This document shows positions 28,201-43,200 of a DNA stretch of 64,000 nt, piece by piece (position 1 is the stretch's first letter; every line of letters starts with the position of its first letter). The notes under the pieces were generated by a model. It made no database searches. It had not been told where the DNA came from and saw only the letters and a list, made by a program, of their open reading frames with translations. Position numbers and translations under genes: made by a program. Source of the DNA: Phalacrocorax aristotelis (lineage: Eukaryota > Chordata > Aves > Suliformes > Phalacrocoracidae); assembly GCF_949628215.1 (NCBI RefSeq), contig NC_134311.1, positions 13,950,582-14,014,581 on the forward strand, given 5' to 3'.

Positions 28201-31200
28201 TCCTCAGAAGGGACTAATTCCTTGGTAGAAATGTCCGAAGAAAATAAATACTGACTAGGAGATCTATTTTGTTTGGAGTAGGCGTGGGTTACAAGGCTAT
28301 TGGCCGTGTCCAACTCATCTTGAGCGGGTAACATGTGTGTCCATTCTGGTTAAAACAATAAAGAGAATAGAAAAACAAAAGACTCAGGTTTGGCATGTAC
28401 ATAGGCTATTTTACAGATGTTCAACTTCAAACCTCATTTAAAGTCTGCATTCTCCAAAGACACAAATTCAAATCCCAAGTAAATGCAGTCCTAAGATCAC
28501 ACTTTCAATAGCAAGAATGCAGAAACTGACATTCAAGTAATAAAAGCAGATAATAAATTCTAAATAAACGTCCATCAAAAAAATAGACTAAAACCTCGTA
28601 ATTTCAGATTGTACCTAGTTAGGTGGAAAAAGCTATGCTTCAGGTTAAAGGCCTGAAAAGATCACTAACAGTTATGGTCATTTAAGCCCAACTCCTTTCT
28701 TTTGTCCAATTTATGCAACCAGATTAATTAAAAAACATTCTTCCTACAACAGGTTCTCAGAAGCATCCTTCTAGCATAGTGATACAGTTGCAGTATCCAG
28801 TAGGGTGCCTTACTTTTCTCCAGCCAAACTGCATTGCCTTGTCTCACTATGCATTACAATTCAGCAGGACTAAAAGCATAAATGACTCTTGACCTCCTGC
28901 TATGCAGTAGCCTGTGGAAGAGCTTTGCAGCCACTACTCCATTCCTCCTTAGGTGCACCCAGAAAGTACAAGCAAGGCTTTGTCCCATAAATCAGACCAT
29001 ACCTTCAGTGCTTGTGCTTAACTGGAACATTGGATCACCCATTGCAAGTAAAGTCATGGCAGCTTCAGCGCTTCCATCACTAATTCCTGCAAAGTTGTTC
29101 ATACATGTTAAAAAATCACAAGCACATTAACCAGAAATCCACTTACCTATATTCAAAAAGCATTTAACACTATCATCAATGTAGTGAAGTATGTATTTTT
29201 TAAATTGTTGCCAGTAATGGGTCAGAATTATTGTAGACAGACAGCAATTCTCATCCACTAAACTCAAACTGTTGTAAAAACACTGAGCAGCAACATTATT
29301 TCCTTTAATGGGGTACTGGGTACAGATGGCAAGGTGTTGGCAGCAGGGGGGCTGCCCCGGACACAGCCAGTTACAGCTGTGTATTCCCCACAGGATACAG
29401 CTGAGCATGTCAGCCAAGATGGTGGTACCTTTGGGAAACTATTTAAGAAAGCTGTGCAGCAGTGAAGAGTGAGGGGAAAAAGTGTCAAAAACCACCCTGT
29501 GAACACCAAGGTCAGTAAGGAACACGTGGGAGGAGGTGCCTCGTGTGTGGGAGCAGAGATTCCCCTGCAACCTGTGGAGAAGACCTTGGTGGAACAGGTA
29601 GATATCCCCTGATGAAATTGCACCCTGTAGAGGACCCATGGTGGAGCAGACATCTTGAAGGACTGTTTCTCATGGGAAGGACACCACACTGGAGCAGGGG
29701 AAGAGTGGGACGAGGAAGAAGCAGCAGAGATGCTGCTTTCCCTGATGAGGGAAAGGTGTTTTTGTCTTTGTTTCTCATCATCCTACTCTATTTTATTTGG
29801 CAATAGACTAAATTAGTTTTCCCCAAGTTGAGTCTGTTTTGGTAAGTGATCTCCTTGTCTTTATCTCAACCCAGGAGCTTTTCCATTTTATTTTCTTCCC
29901 TTATTCTGTTGAGGAGGAGGAGTGGGAGAGCATCTGGGTGGGCATCTCACAGCCAGCCAAGGTCAACTCACCACAAACGGAGAAGAAAGAGGTAACAGTT
30001 TAATCACAGAAATCCATAACCTAGAGTCTTGATCCATATGCCACTTTAAACTTGCCATTCCTAATCTCTCCCCAGAATACACCCCCTTGGCCTATCACTA
30101 ACTGGTCATATCAGACAAAACACTTCCATCCTCCAAAGCTATTGTACTGAAATGCATGGAAAGAACGAAGTAGGCTTCCCCTCCTTCAACTAAGACAGCA
30201 GTTCACTCAGTTTCCAGTGCTCCCTATGAAGATGTATTGAGAATGTATTTAAAACTGAAAGCTATTCTAAAAACTAATAGATCCATAAGACCTTGTAACA
30301 TCTCACATGGAAAGAATATTTGTTTCTGGAAGACTGTGGTAACAGTGTGTCACATGTGCTATTTTACCAGTTTAGGATATTAAAGTCAGAGACCACAGAG
30401 ATGACAAAGCTATGAATCAGCCTACTCTCTGTGTCACTCAGTCACACATGAAGCAAGCTGCAAGTAAGCGCTTGCAAAGTTTCCTCTCCTCCTGGTACAA
30501 CTGTCCACAGCATGAGAAAGTGATAGATGGGACACACAAAGGGCACATTCTGACCCTGGGAACAGAACCTTACAATGCTTGGTTGCCCTACCTGATAGAT
30601 AACAGTCAGAAAGAAAGTGGTTTACACCTCCTTCAAAACTAAGTGTCCAGTATCTCATGAGCAGGTTTTTTTATAAGATATAAAACCTCCAGACTTCCAG
30701 CAAGAATAACTACATATTGGTAGCAAGTTAACGGGAAAGAGATGAGCAAGATTGTTTCATATCTACCTTTGTCCACCTCTGGATTTTCATGTACGGTTGT
30801 TTCCTTAAAAAAAAAGAAAAACAATATCAAAGTTCTATATAAAATGAGTTCACAATTTTAATTCAGTGTTTTCGGCTTCAGTAATTCAGTAAATTCTCTG
30901 CCCAAAGGTTACCCTGGCTTTGAAAGGGTGTTTTAAAGGCTTACAATATTTACTTACATAGTTTTCCTATAGCTGTGTCCCTCATATCTGTGTGGGACAG
31001 GCAAGAATCTATCAAGCTACACTGCTACAAGCAGACATGGCAACCAGACACTGTCCATGTAGTTTTGTACATGCTATGAACAAAAAAACCCAAAAACAAA
31101 ACCACAAAAAAAAACACCAAAAAGACAACATTCTTACAGCTATTGAGGTGCTTACTTTTTCCTCCTTCTGTACCACTGGCTGGACAGATGCATGACAGAG

Positions 31201-34200
31201 ACTTTCAACATCAGAAGCCATCTGCACATCTGGTAGATTCACAGGTATTTCCAGCTGTAAAAATTATTTTAAAACTATTTCAGTTCATCAGCCCCAAAAG
31301 AAAATCCGTCAAATGCAAATTTTTATAAGCCACATACCCTTACCAGATCTTGAACATTTAGTGGGATCCTTCCCAAAAATCACGCCTTATACTATATACC
31401 TCCTGACTTAAGAAGATAGCAGTTGTATGAACTGGAGGCAGAACTCGTAGTGCTGCTTGTAACTAACTAGAAGCATCAGACACCCTAAGACCTTGTTTCT
31501 AATTGCTTATTACTCCACCAAACTAAGTTATGCAGCTGAGATCTCTCTTGGTGGCTGTTTACCTCAGATGGGTTTTGTTAGTTTTCACGCTTTTTCTGCC
31601 TTTTAAGTCTCCAGGAAAGAAAAAAAGTGCAGCCTTTTTCCAAAGTACGACTAGAGAATATACACACAAGCACACCCAGATACCCACCCACCCATTTTAC
31701 CTGTAATTTTTTTCTTCTTCTTCTTTAACAATATTGTTTTCATTCAGAACTTCAGACATTTAACATTTTCAGAAATGAGGGCTTGATATTTGGCAGAAAG
31801 GTTACAATATTTCCAGTGAAGTTCTTATGAAAAACACTGCTCTATGTGGGTAGCTTTCAAAGGCTTGCACTTTTACAAACACTTCCCACTGATCTATTTA
31901 AATTTGACAACAGCTGAGTCCTTGGGTATCTAACCATACCCCTTACTAGTACTCATGGCTCCTGTGTGTTGAACCAGAAGACTATCATCATTCCCACATA
32001 TAATATAGTCCACATCTTTGAAATGAAGTGACTCAGCAAAACTTTCCATGCAACAACAGTCCTTCCCATTATTGTTCCAGAGTATCCCTTGGTGTTTTGA
32101 CTGAGCTTTAAATTCTCTTGCTGTTTCACCCAGAGAAAGAAACACTGTGATTAATTCAGGAGACAAGGAAGAAAAAAAAAAAAGCAGGATTGTAAGCAAG
32201 AATTGGAGTGAATGGGAAGAAGTAGTGATGAAGATCTGAGGCACAAATGGAATGGATAAACAGATTTGAAACAAAGCAAAAAGAAAGAAAAAAAGATCTG
32301 TGAAGACACATCTCTGAGATAAGACAGGTTAGAAAGTACAAAAAAAAAGTAAAGAAGTCACGTTGAATGATAGAGAAAAAAAAATAGGAGAATGTCTAAA
32401 CCTTTGAGCACAATCCCTTTCAAGGCCTGGAACAGAGTCCACTGTTCCCAAACCTCAACAGATCCCTGATGACTAAAAGGTATGCCATTTCCTCTCTAGT
32501 GACTGGTCTTAGTAGATATGATACCAAGTCTTGCTACAGTCTTACAGTCTCAAGTTTTATTCTAGTCTAAGAGTACAATTAAAACATAGGCTTGCACCCT
32601 AAGGCTTGAAGTTTCCATCTCTACAAATGGTCCATGGAAGAGTCAAAACATACAGCTTTTGAAAAAAATTAACATAGATGTAGATGGTCTCTCATTGACA
32701 GTAGCAGGGACTGAGGCCCACGGATCTGTCCATGCCAGACAGAGCAGGAACATCCCTGAATGCGCTGCAGCCCATGGAGGATCCTGCTGGAACACAGGCA
32801 AAGCCTGGAGTCCACTGCAGTGTCAAACCCTACAGCCAGAACGAAAGGAACAAGGGCTGGAGATTTTAATGGATATACACTTCAACTTTTTTTTTGACTG
32901 ATTATTTGAGTTTTATGCTATAGTTAAGTACTATAGCAAGAACAACATGAATCAAGGGAAGACAAGCCTCACAAGAAACCAGGCAGGTGTAATAGTGTCC
33001 AACCTGAGCTGGCCTTGGTGCCCAAAAACTCAACACAACATTCTGAGCAACCACGTAATACATGGAGCCCAAGGTATGGGCTAAATAACTCAAAGGACAT
33101 TTCACAGACATTTTAAGGGGATGGCCTACAGACCAAGGGAATGATATCCATGTATGTATCAAAGGAGAGGAAGAGAAGTTGTGGTTAATAAGGATGTAGG
33201 ACCCAAGCATGACATAAATGGTGTCAAATAAAGGCTGAAGATTGTACTAGGCATGGCTGAGATGAATTTAATTTACATCATAGCAGCCCACATGGTGCTG
33301 TATTTTGGAGTTATGACTACAACAGTGTTGATAACACACCAGTGTTTTTGCTGTTGCTGAACAGTACTTGCACAATGTCAAAGCTTTTGTTTTCCTACTC
33401 TTTCCTTCAGCAAGTAGGTTGGGTGTGGGCAAGGGGTCAGGAAAGCACACAATTGGGACAACTGACCCAAATTCAAGAAAGGGATACTGATATCATATGA
33501 TGTTGAGCTCAGCAAAAAAATCTCAGGGAAAGCAGGAGGAAGAGAAGGGCATTTGTGGTTATAGCATTTGTCTTCCAGAGTAACTCTTATGCAAGCTGAG
33601 GCCCTGCTTTCCAGGAAGTGGCCTGCCAATGGAAAGTAGTGAATAAATTCCTTATTTGCTTTCTCATGCAGCTTTTGCTTCCCATATTGAACTGTCTTTG
33701 TATCAATCCATAAGTCTTCTTACCTTCCTTCTACTTTCTCCTTGTCCCACAGGAGAGGTGAGTGAGCAAGCAGCTGTGTGTGTGCTTGCCTGCTGGTCAG
33801 TGTCAGCCCACCATACAGTTAAAGTTTCTTGGTGAGGGAGACACCACATACAGAAAAATGTCCCTCATTCCCTCATTTTCTAACATTCAAATGTAAAATT
33901 CAAATGCTCCACTTGTTCCAGCTTGGGCCTCAAAACATGTAGTAAGCATGCTAGTCTGTGCCTACATTCAATCCCAATAAACGAATGGGTGAGCACCCTG
34001 CAGACCTATATGCAGCTTGTAAACATACCCGGACCTTAGACTGATGTAGTATTTTGTTCAAAACCAAGTACATGTGCCAAGCAACAACCCTTCTACTCTC
34101 AACGCCATTCTTAATGAATTAAATTAAATTGTGATAAAACTCAAATACTCAGAGATGCAATTAGAATAAAAGCTGTTTAAACAATCAAAACAAAGGTACA

Positions 34201-37200
34201 TATGCAGAACCCAGCCACATGATACCTCCTCCATGATTTCCTCTATCTGAACAGGAACAGGTTTTGGAGATCGCAGACCTATAGGAACAAACACTGGAGC
34301 TTTGTTTACTTCCTCTGGTGCAAAGCATTGATCTTCATCCTCAGGTTCAAAGTCGTCTTCCTCTTCCTCCTCTTCCTCTTGAGAAGCCCGCAGGGTCACC
34401 AGGGTTATCTTTGTACCTCTGTGCGCCTTCCTATATTTCCTTCTATGTCTAGTTTTCAAACTTTTGCCTCCAGTAAGACTCAGTTTAAGTTCTTGCCATT
34501 GATTCCACTTCTCATTGCAATCCACCTCACATTCAGAGGCAGAAGAAATAGGACTTCTTAGCTCTGAGGCACATTTTGGCAGAGCTATCCATTCTGATGA
34601 CCTTCTGGACTGCCTTCTAAAATACAGAGCAAAAGCATGTTTAAAAACAATGAAGTCCAATACATTACAAAAAAAGGGTGTCACAAATCAAAACACACTC
34701 AATAAATAAAAAAGGGACATGATCAACAAATGTAATATATTTACTTCCTTAGTGACAAAAACGCATCCACATACCATTTAATCAGAAATCCTAATTTCTT
34801 CATGTATGCACAAAATGCTGATTGTAGTTATCAATTAAGCAGTTTTGAGTGTTAGAAAGATGCACAATTAAATGTACAAAATACAGAATTCTTTGATTAG
34901 AAAAGGATTAATTAATTTTCATTTTGGAGGGACATGGAAGCCACATACATTTTATGTCATGGGAACGTTCCCAGTTCTCTTTTGCTAAAGCTATACTAGG
35001 AGCTCCAAACTACGACACTTTAGTTGATCAGACTAATGCCTAGAAACTAGAACTGTTAGATGACAACTAATCATCTGCTCCAGTTTCTCATACAGCAATT
35101 TCTTCAATAAACAGCTGCTTACTGTTTCCCTCCTCAAAATGACGGGCATGACCACTTTGGGTACCAAAAGTAATTCCACACTTCCCCCAAAAAACATCCT
35201 CCTTGGTGAACTCTTCGGGAGGGCAAACAATCAGCAGCTGAGGACACTTCCAGCATTGAGTTTCTATTTAGGTTAATCCCACAGTCCCTGTCCCCCCAGT
35301 ACGGGTACTTCAAAGTCCTCCTATTTAAAATCAGGAATTGATGTTGAAAGCAAAGCTGCACCCTGGGATGGGCTGCTGGCTGTATTCATGTGATGAGAGT
35401 GCAGGCAGGGTGAGAGACATAGGGATATCTACATGCATCTGGTAGAGTTCAGATGGAAGACACAGGACTGACATCCTGCATGTACTCACATAACACACTG
35501 CAGAACTATCGTTAATAATTACATTTTTGAAACAAAAGCCAAAACCAATCAGTTGAGCTTACAAACCAAAATTCATTGTTTTACCTTGTGAGATTGTCTG
35601 AACTTTTTTCCTGAGAGGTATAAAGCCGGTAATCATCATCATCTTCTACTTCACTCTCACTCTCTGATGATATCTCTAAAGACTGAAGACTACTATCCTG
35701 CCTGATTCTTTTACAAGATGTTTCTCCAACAGAGTCTGTAAAATTGTGTTTTCTTGTAGCCTCCGGGAAGGATGCAGCTTCCACAATGTTACTGGAGTTT
35801 TGCTGAACAGAGGAGAAAATCACTGCTGTGTTAAGTTCCAAACATTTTTAAATGGTTTTGGTGACAAGAAGATTTAAAGAACTAAGTTTGAGGTTCTTGA
35901 AAACATGTCTAGTTGTCACCTCTGATAGCTTAGGACACTTTAATTTCAGGTAGAAGTGTCATTAGATGGTATTACCTATGGCACCCAAGTTCCCAGTGCT
36001 GCTACTAGTTAATAGACCATGGCCTTGCTCAGCTTAAGAGCAGCAACTCTTCAGAAGCTGGAAAGATGAATCATTTTCTAAAGCTACCTATTAATTTAAA
36101 GAACAGTTTGAGGGAAGGAAAAATTCTAAGACAGAACAGTGTGTCTTAGAATCTAAAAACTGTGGAAATATTTAAGTCCATTTATTCAGCATCATTTCTA
36201 ATAGTGAAGTAAAAAAAAATATTAACTTTTCACAGCCATATACTAGATTTCTGTGCCATCTATGGTTTTACTAATTTAAACACAAGAATGGAGATATAAA
36301 TTGGCTCAAAACACACCATCAGCACTTACCACCAATACATCTGTTTTTTCTGACACCAAACACTCTTCTGCATTTCTATTGTCAGTCTTGTCCTCTTCTC
36401 TGTTTTCATCTTCTTCACAATAATCTCTTTTTCTCGTAATTTTCATTAGGTTTGGCCTTGGGTTCCATAGGATTTCCCTCGCTTGAAGCAAAGGTTTTGT
36501 ATCACTCTGTTTACTTTCTTCTCCAGAACTTAATTTATCACTGGACCTACAAAAATATTTTGCAATTTTTACTTCTCAGGAACTACAAAATACACTCTAC
36601 AAGCTTGGTTTACTATGAAATATTTAGTAATTCCAGCTAGAAGTGAACTTAAATGTTCTGCATTTTTATTTAGTTAGTTGGTGAAGTTTAAAAAAATAAG
36701 GGAAGAAAAAAACAATAAGAAAAGGAGATAATTGGCTTTTCTGCAGTAGTGGCCTTTCTGATTACTTTTGGAAAAATCTTTTGGAAGGAAAACAACATTA
36801 AGAAGTCCGGTAGAGCAGAAAGTTCCAACTATACCACCATAGGTCCCAAAAATTAAGCAACCATAGGAATGTTGTATTGATTAATTCCAGTGTTCATGAT
36901 ACTATTGCTTTAAACAGGATGAAATTCTTACGTCTGTTCAAGCAAATTCAGATCAGTCAGACAGAAATCTCGGGCTTCTAAACTCATGTCTCCAGAAAAG
37001 GCAAGAAGGATGATCCAGGAAACTATAGGCTAGTCAGCCTCACCTCAGTCCCTGGGAATGTGATGGAAAAACTAGTCCTGAAAACTACTTCCAGGCACAT
37101 GAAAAACAAGAAGTTTGCTTGGAGTGGTCAGCATGGATTCACAATGGGGAAGTCATGCTTAACTAGCTTGATAACTTTTATGATTAAATGACTGGCTCAA

Positions 37201-40200
37201 TAGATGAAGGGAGAGAAGTAGATAGTGTCTACCTTGACTTCAGCAAAGCTTCTAACACTGTCTTCCCTAACATCCTCACAGAGGAGGCTGATGAAGTATG
37301 GGCTGGACAAGCAGACAATGAAGTGCACTGAACACTGATTGAATGGCCAGGCTCAGAGGTTGGTGATCAGTGGCACAAAGTCTAGTTGGAGGCTAGTAAC
37401 TAGGAATGTACCCTTTGGGTCAATACTGTGTCCAATCCTGTTCAACATCTTCATTAATGATCTGGATGATGGGGCATACCCTCAGCAAGTTTACAGATGA
37501 TGCAGAACTGGGAGGAGTGGCTGATACACCAGGGGGGTCATGCTGTCAACCAGAGAGACCTGGACAGTCTGGAGAAATGGGCTGACAGGAACCTCATGAA
37601 GGGACTTCCAGAGGTTCCTTCCAACCACAGCCATTCTGTGAAATTCCACTAGCACAGAAGCCAAGAAGACTGTAAGGTAAGGCCTATGTCTTAGCATGAA
37701 GACTCTCTGAGATTATTTCAACATAAGTTATAGAAGAGATTTTAAGCAGAGGCTCAGAGACAGAAAGGAACCAGAAGATAATTTTAGAAAACAGCAAAAG
37801 TAAATTGATTTGAGGCTGCTCTGTTATCAGTTACTATTGAGCAAAAGGTAGTTTATAACATAATCTAGAACTGTTATATGTAAATGGCACTATCTGCCTC
37901 ATATTGCGCACACATAAAAAGCATCCCCTCCACCAAAGAACCAGGACACTGCACACTGCTGCATGAACTTCTCCTGCTGGAAAGAAAAAGTGAAGAGACT
38001 CAGACAGCAAGCTCATTTTACATTACTCTACCTACCACTTCTCAGTTATAAGTGAGTGCAAATGGCACTGCTCAGTCTTCCTTTCAACAGTCCACATTCA
38101 TATAATGCACTGCAGCCTAAGAACGTATTACTGAGAAATTCAGACAGCTAAATGCTGATTACTTGCTTCTACTCTCACCTGCAAAATACCTTATAAAAGA
38201 AAAATTCTGTTAAAAACTCTTCTGTTACCTAAGGATGCCACCTAGTGACCTTCACAGCATGCAGCATGTAACAATTAGTACACCTCACACCCTACACTGC
38301 AAAAAGCAGGTGCCATATGAAAACAACTGGGCAAATACACAAAGTTTTTAAAGCTTTTTTTACATTGTCAACAGAGAACTCTACCTTTCTATGGTATCCT
38401 GAATGCTTTCTATAGAATCTGTAGATAGGCATTCTTCTTGTTCTCCCTTGCTGTGGCAGTTAGGTGATTTTTTAGAGGAACAGAGTTTTTCTGACGTCAT
38501 ACTTCTTGGATTTATGTCTAGATTGTCATTCTTGGCCAAATCCCCCCCAGATAACAATACTTCCATGTCATCCTTAGATGTGAGGGGGGAGAAAAAAAAC
38601 CAACACAATATTAGCACAAAATATATCACCTGTAAAATAAAGCATTGCAAGTTATGATCAAGATGTTCACCTGATACAAAAATTTGCTTTAGATACTTTC
38701 AAGAAGTTTATGGCACCCATCACTGTTCCTTGTTCCTTTAGAAAAGGTATTTATCTAATAAAAACAGACACTATAACCAATATAGTCTTTCATGAGCAAC
38801 TACCAAGACGTTCAGAAAAGACCCAGCAAAAGAAATACGGCATGCAGGTAACTATTTACATATCATGAACATGACAAATTTCAAAGCTTAAGTGAAGTGT
38901 TTAGATTTGTTAACAGAAATCTATATATTACCAATGTGTCATTAACAGAATTTTAGAAGACCTTATATTAGGATGCAAATATTAAACAAGAATGTAATTC
39001 TTACTAGTTCAAAATTAATTTATGCATTTAAAACAGCTTATTTAGATATCTTAAAAATTACACGGAAAGTATAGTCAGAAAAATCTGAATAGAATTCTCA
39101 CTTTTGAGGAAAGAGATTCCTCAGATTCTTCTGTCACAAGAAGATTCTTTCCTTTATTTGCTTCTTCCTCAACTGGAGAGGCAAGTTTTTGTGCCACTGG
39201 AGATTCTTTTTTGCTATATGTGCTTTCCAGGTTTGGGCTAGTTCTCTGAGATCCATTCCTTATGAATTGTCCTGGTTTCACAGCAACCAGCTTATCTTCT
39301 TGGGAAGCAGATTTCTCAGCACTAGTAAATGTAAAGCAAACAAACAAAAACAAACAAACAAGAAACTCCAAAAAATATGTCACTTGACTTTGGTTTGGAG
39401 AGGAAAAAAGAAGGTCTGCATACATCAAGTTTTGAATCAACACTTATACAATAAGGTTAGACACTGACATACTGAACCAAGAGGGTTAGAGATTGATATA
39501 CTGTTTCATTTTAAATCAGGAAGATTATATTTTCAAATATGTATTTCTCATTTTGGGCATTTATGGTTAACACATGAGAGGGAATAACAAGATTTCTTTA
39601 TCAAGGCATTTTAACATCAGGAAAAACGTTATGTTGCTAACCCTACCAACATCAAAGTATCTGCAGTTTAATATATGCTGAAGATTTTATTTAAACAGGA
39701 AGAGCAGTAAAATAGTGGAGCGCCCTGGTATCAATGAAAGACAGATCTCAGACATTTTGCAAAGTTTATATCTGTTACATAAATGATTGCTGTATATGCA
39801 AATACAAACCCAGTAAAAGAAAAGCTTGGTCAAAGAGCTATGAGCTCATAAGATCAAGTATGTACCAGATAAACAATGACAAGTAGTTTAGCTCAACTGA
39901 AAGTGTGCTCTGAAAACATGGGAAGAAGCTGCCTACAGGCATTGAAAATTAAGTATTAGGGAAAGACAGGTAACAAGAAACAAAAGAATTGACACTTGCA
40001 AAGGTGTCTCATTATGCACCAGATGAAAGCTTTTCAAATGCAATTTTGCTAAACTCCTCTAACCTCACCTGCTTTGTTCACACAATATGTTTTCAGAAAT
40101 ACAGGGCACCTGAGGCACCTCTTGTTGTTCCTGTTCCTCATTGCTCAATACATCTGCTTGACACAATACAGCTTCATTTTCACCCTTTAATTTGCAATAA

Positions 40201-43200
40201 AAAAAAGCATGAAGAAAAAGAGAATCAAGCAAGTTTTAAAAACAGAATTGTATTTGATTAAAAAAAACACCAACAAACTACAGATCTCTGCTATTTTTCC
40301 AATCTGAATCAAGAAAAGAATCACATTGTATTTATTAACAGTAATCTGCCTGAGCACATAATTCAATTTATGGGCAAGCAGGAACAGAAGTCTTTTCAGT
40401 CCTGGGCTACCTTGAGTTAGGCTCTTAAATACTACATGTACCCAAGCCTTATGAGTAACACTTCTATTTAGCATTCAATCAACTCTCTATTACATGGAGC
40501 ATTACGGAAACAAAACACTTTAGCAAATGGAAAAATCTTTGAAAACCGGACACTGCAGAGCACAGCAGACACAAACCTAAGCCACTACAACATAAGCCCT
40601 TCCGAATCTGAGGTTATTAGTTTTACTTCTGCATTTGCCACACTGGTTCCACAAAGAAGCCACTCAAACACACCCCTCAGCATTCCAGGTCTGTAACAGC
40701 TTTATTAGTACAGAAGAGCATCAGACCCTCTGTGGTTTGCACAGCACAGAGTAGATATATGTGCATGGTCCATAGGCCACAAGTCTAGAATAGGCAAAGC
40801 TGAACTACAAGCAACTATCTCATCTAGGGGTCAGCTGACACTGTGGCACTGAGAGGGAGACTACAGATGCAGTGTGCTCATGCTCCTCTCTAGGCACGCA
40901 GCACACAAGTACTCCAAGCTACCTCTACATGGGTTCAAGAACAAAACCAGGTATAACTACTCCAAGAAATTACTCACTCTTAAAAAGATTAGCTATGTTT
41001 AAAATCTAAGGCAAGTCTACACAGAGACAATTCAGGCCCACATCCATGACATGATTCATGTGTAACCATTTTGTGGGTTTTTGAGAGTTCATCATACTAT
41101 AATGGCTTTCGAGTATTTCAATAGCTTTTACAGTGTCTAGTAAAATGTCTGCGAGGACACTCCATGTAGGCGAATGATTACATTTACCTAAGTAAAGTAG
41201 AGTAGCGTCAGGCGCTGTAGTGGTGAAGCCAGCCAAAGACTACCTAGTTAGTAAGACCTTCTTCCCCCCCACCCCGAAGAGCTATCCCTTTGCCTTCCCT
41301 TCATACTCCACACTATATTCTTCAACACAGACTTTATTCATACAAACAGGAAAGATAAAATGAAGAAAAAAGCTAATCTTCATGTATTGCAATATAAACC
41401 ATGTTTTTATTCTAGAGGTTATCTTAAATGTGCATAATTATTTTTTCAGTCGTGCAACCCAATCAAAATCAGATCCTAATTTTCAGAAGACATTAGTAGT
41501 ACAAGTTGGAGGCTTCACTGATTTCATACCTGCAATACCTCAACATACCAGGGTTTTGGTGACTTTTTTCATCTAGTACAGTGTCTCAGCTTCAGTGAAT
41601 GCAAACCAGATGTTCTAGTTTGACTTCATAAAAACAGAACTTGCAACTTGGAACCATACTTTTGAAGGCAACATGCTTATTCTTATTAGACTTACCACGA
41701 CAGTATTAGCAGACTCATCTTTTTGCAATATCAACTGCTCTGCTTCAGGCTTTTTCTCCCTCTCACTTCCTGATATTCGCAATTCCTTCTTTCCAACAGC
41801 TCTTCCCAAGTTTGGCTTATACCTTTGAAATCTGCTTCGCACTAACTGGACAGGTTGAAGAGGTGTTCGTTTACTTTCTTCTTCAGTGCTGTTTGTGCTA
41901 TCAATGCTAAGCCAGACAGAAAAAAATAAACCCAAAACTTAACACAAAAGCATATCATTAACAAACACAGGTTCTTTATATTTACACATAAAAGAGCTGA
42001 GTAGTTAAAAGAAACCTTGTAAAGTTCTGCTGTGCTTAAGTTACAAACACAAAACTTTGTTGCAGCAAAAATTTCAAAGCACCAGTCTCCTAACTACTCC
42101 TGCAACAGAATTAACTAACTCACTGGAGGCATTAACTTACTGTCTGCTTACTACTATAAAACCAAAGCAATTTTCCCATGGTTTCTCTGATAAGTGAACT
42201 AGTATTTCTCTGCTTACCTGAAATAAATCTAGTGTTTCAAATGATGAAACAGTTGTAAAGTGAATGCTCATTAATTTCATGTTTAGCATAGAAGTAACTG
42301 GAATTTTAGTATTACTAGTGTCAAAACTATGAGAACTGAGATTTCCTTCAGTATTTTTACCGGACTTTCTTTGCCAGTTAGCAATCCATTGGCACAATGA
42401 TTTCCTTTTAAAATACCTTGTTACAGTCAAGAAACAAAAGTAGCGAAGCCCTTACCCTGCATTAGTAGTTGAGGTGGCATCTTGGTTAATTTCAGGTGGA
42501 CAAAACTTGAGTTCACCATCCTCTGACCTTGAAAGTGTCTTTGGGGACTTAGAACTTGGCCTCTCAGAAACCTCCTGAAAGCCAAATAATTTCTCCTTTC
42601 CTAAGGATTCCAGTGGTTGCAGGACTTCATATTTTCCCACTTTCTGAAAAATGTAAACACCAGAAACAGAAAAATTCATGATACTAAACCAAAAGGAGAC
42701 ACTGTGATGTCCACAAAGTTCAGTACTAATCACTCTCTGAAGTGTTTCCTGCAAAAACCCCTCTGTAACTGCTCAACTAGTAATTTCCCAGTCTTTCCAG
42801 AACAAACATACATTTTGTTTCTTTTAAACAAAATAGCTTGAAATTTAGATGATTTTCTTTGTCATCTTCTATCAATACTTTCTTTCTTCACTGTCAACTC
42901 TACAAGGCCCACTCAGGTCAGAAAGACATCTAGACACATAACAAGATATAGAATATAGGTAATCTTTTTCTCCTCACATACAGCCAAGTGGAAAGTACCA
43001 GAGTTTTCACGTAGCATATTTTAGCTTTTGAAAAAGATGTTTCAAAAAAGATTAACTTGTATTTTTTAAATCATCAGTATTCCTTTCACAAGCCCAAAAG
43101 CTCAAATACAACTGAAGGAAAAAAAATGCCTTACAGCTGTATCAGGAAGAATACTACATTCACTGCCACACTGTGTCAAGCCTTCTTCCTTGTTGGTATC

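Larger units (their letters stand above)
24556..29002. other. BDP1: BDP1 introns between exons 31 and 35
   Basis: Outside exons 32-34, nothing recognised. Open frames at 26451-26693 and 26842-27048 have no supporting motif. Confidence 0.5.

Noticed and set aside
29264-29806. Open frames of 66-141 codons on both strands at 29.3-29.8 kb
   Set aside because: They lie inside the solo LTR and show no retroviral or cellular protein motif.
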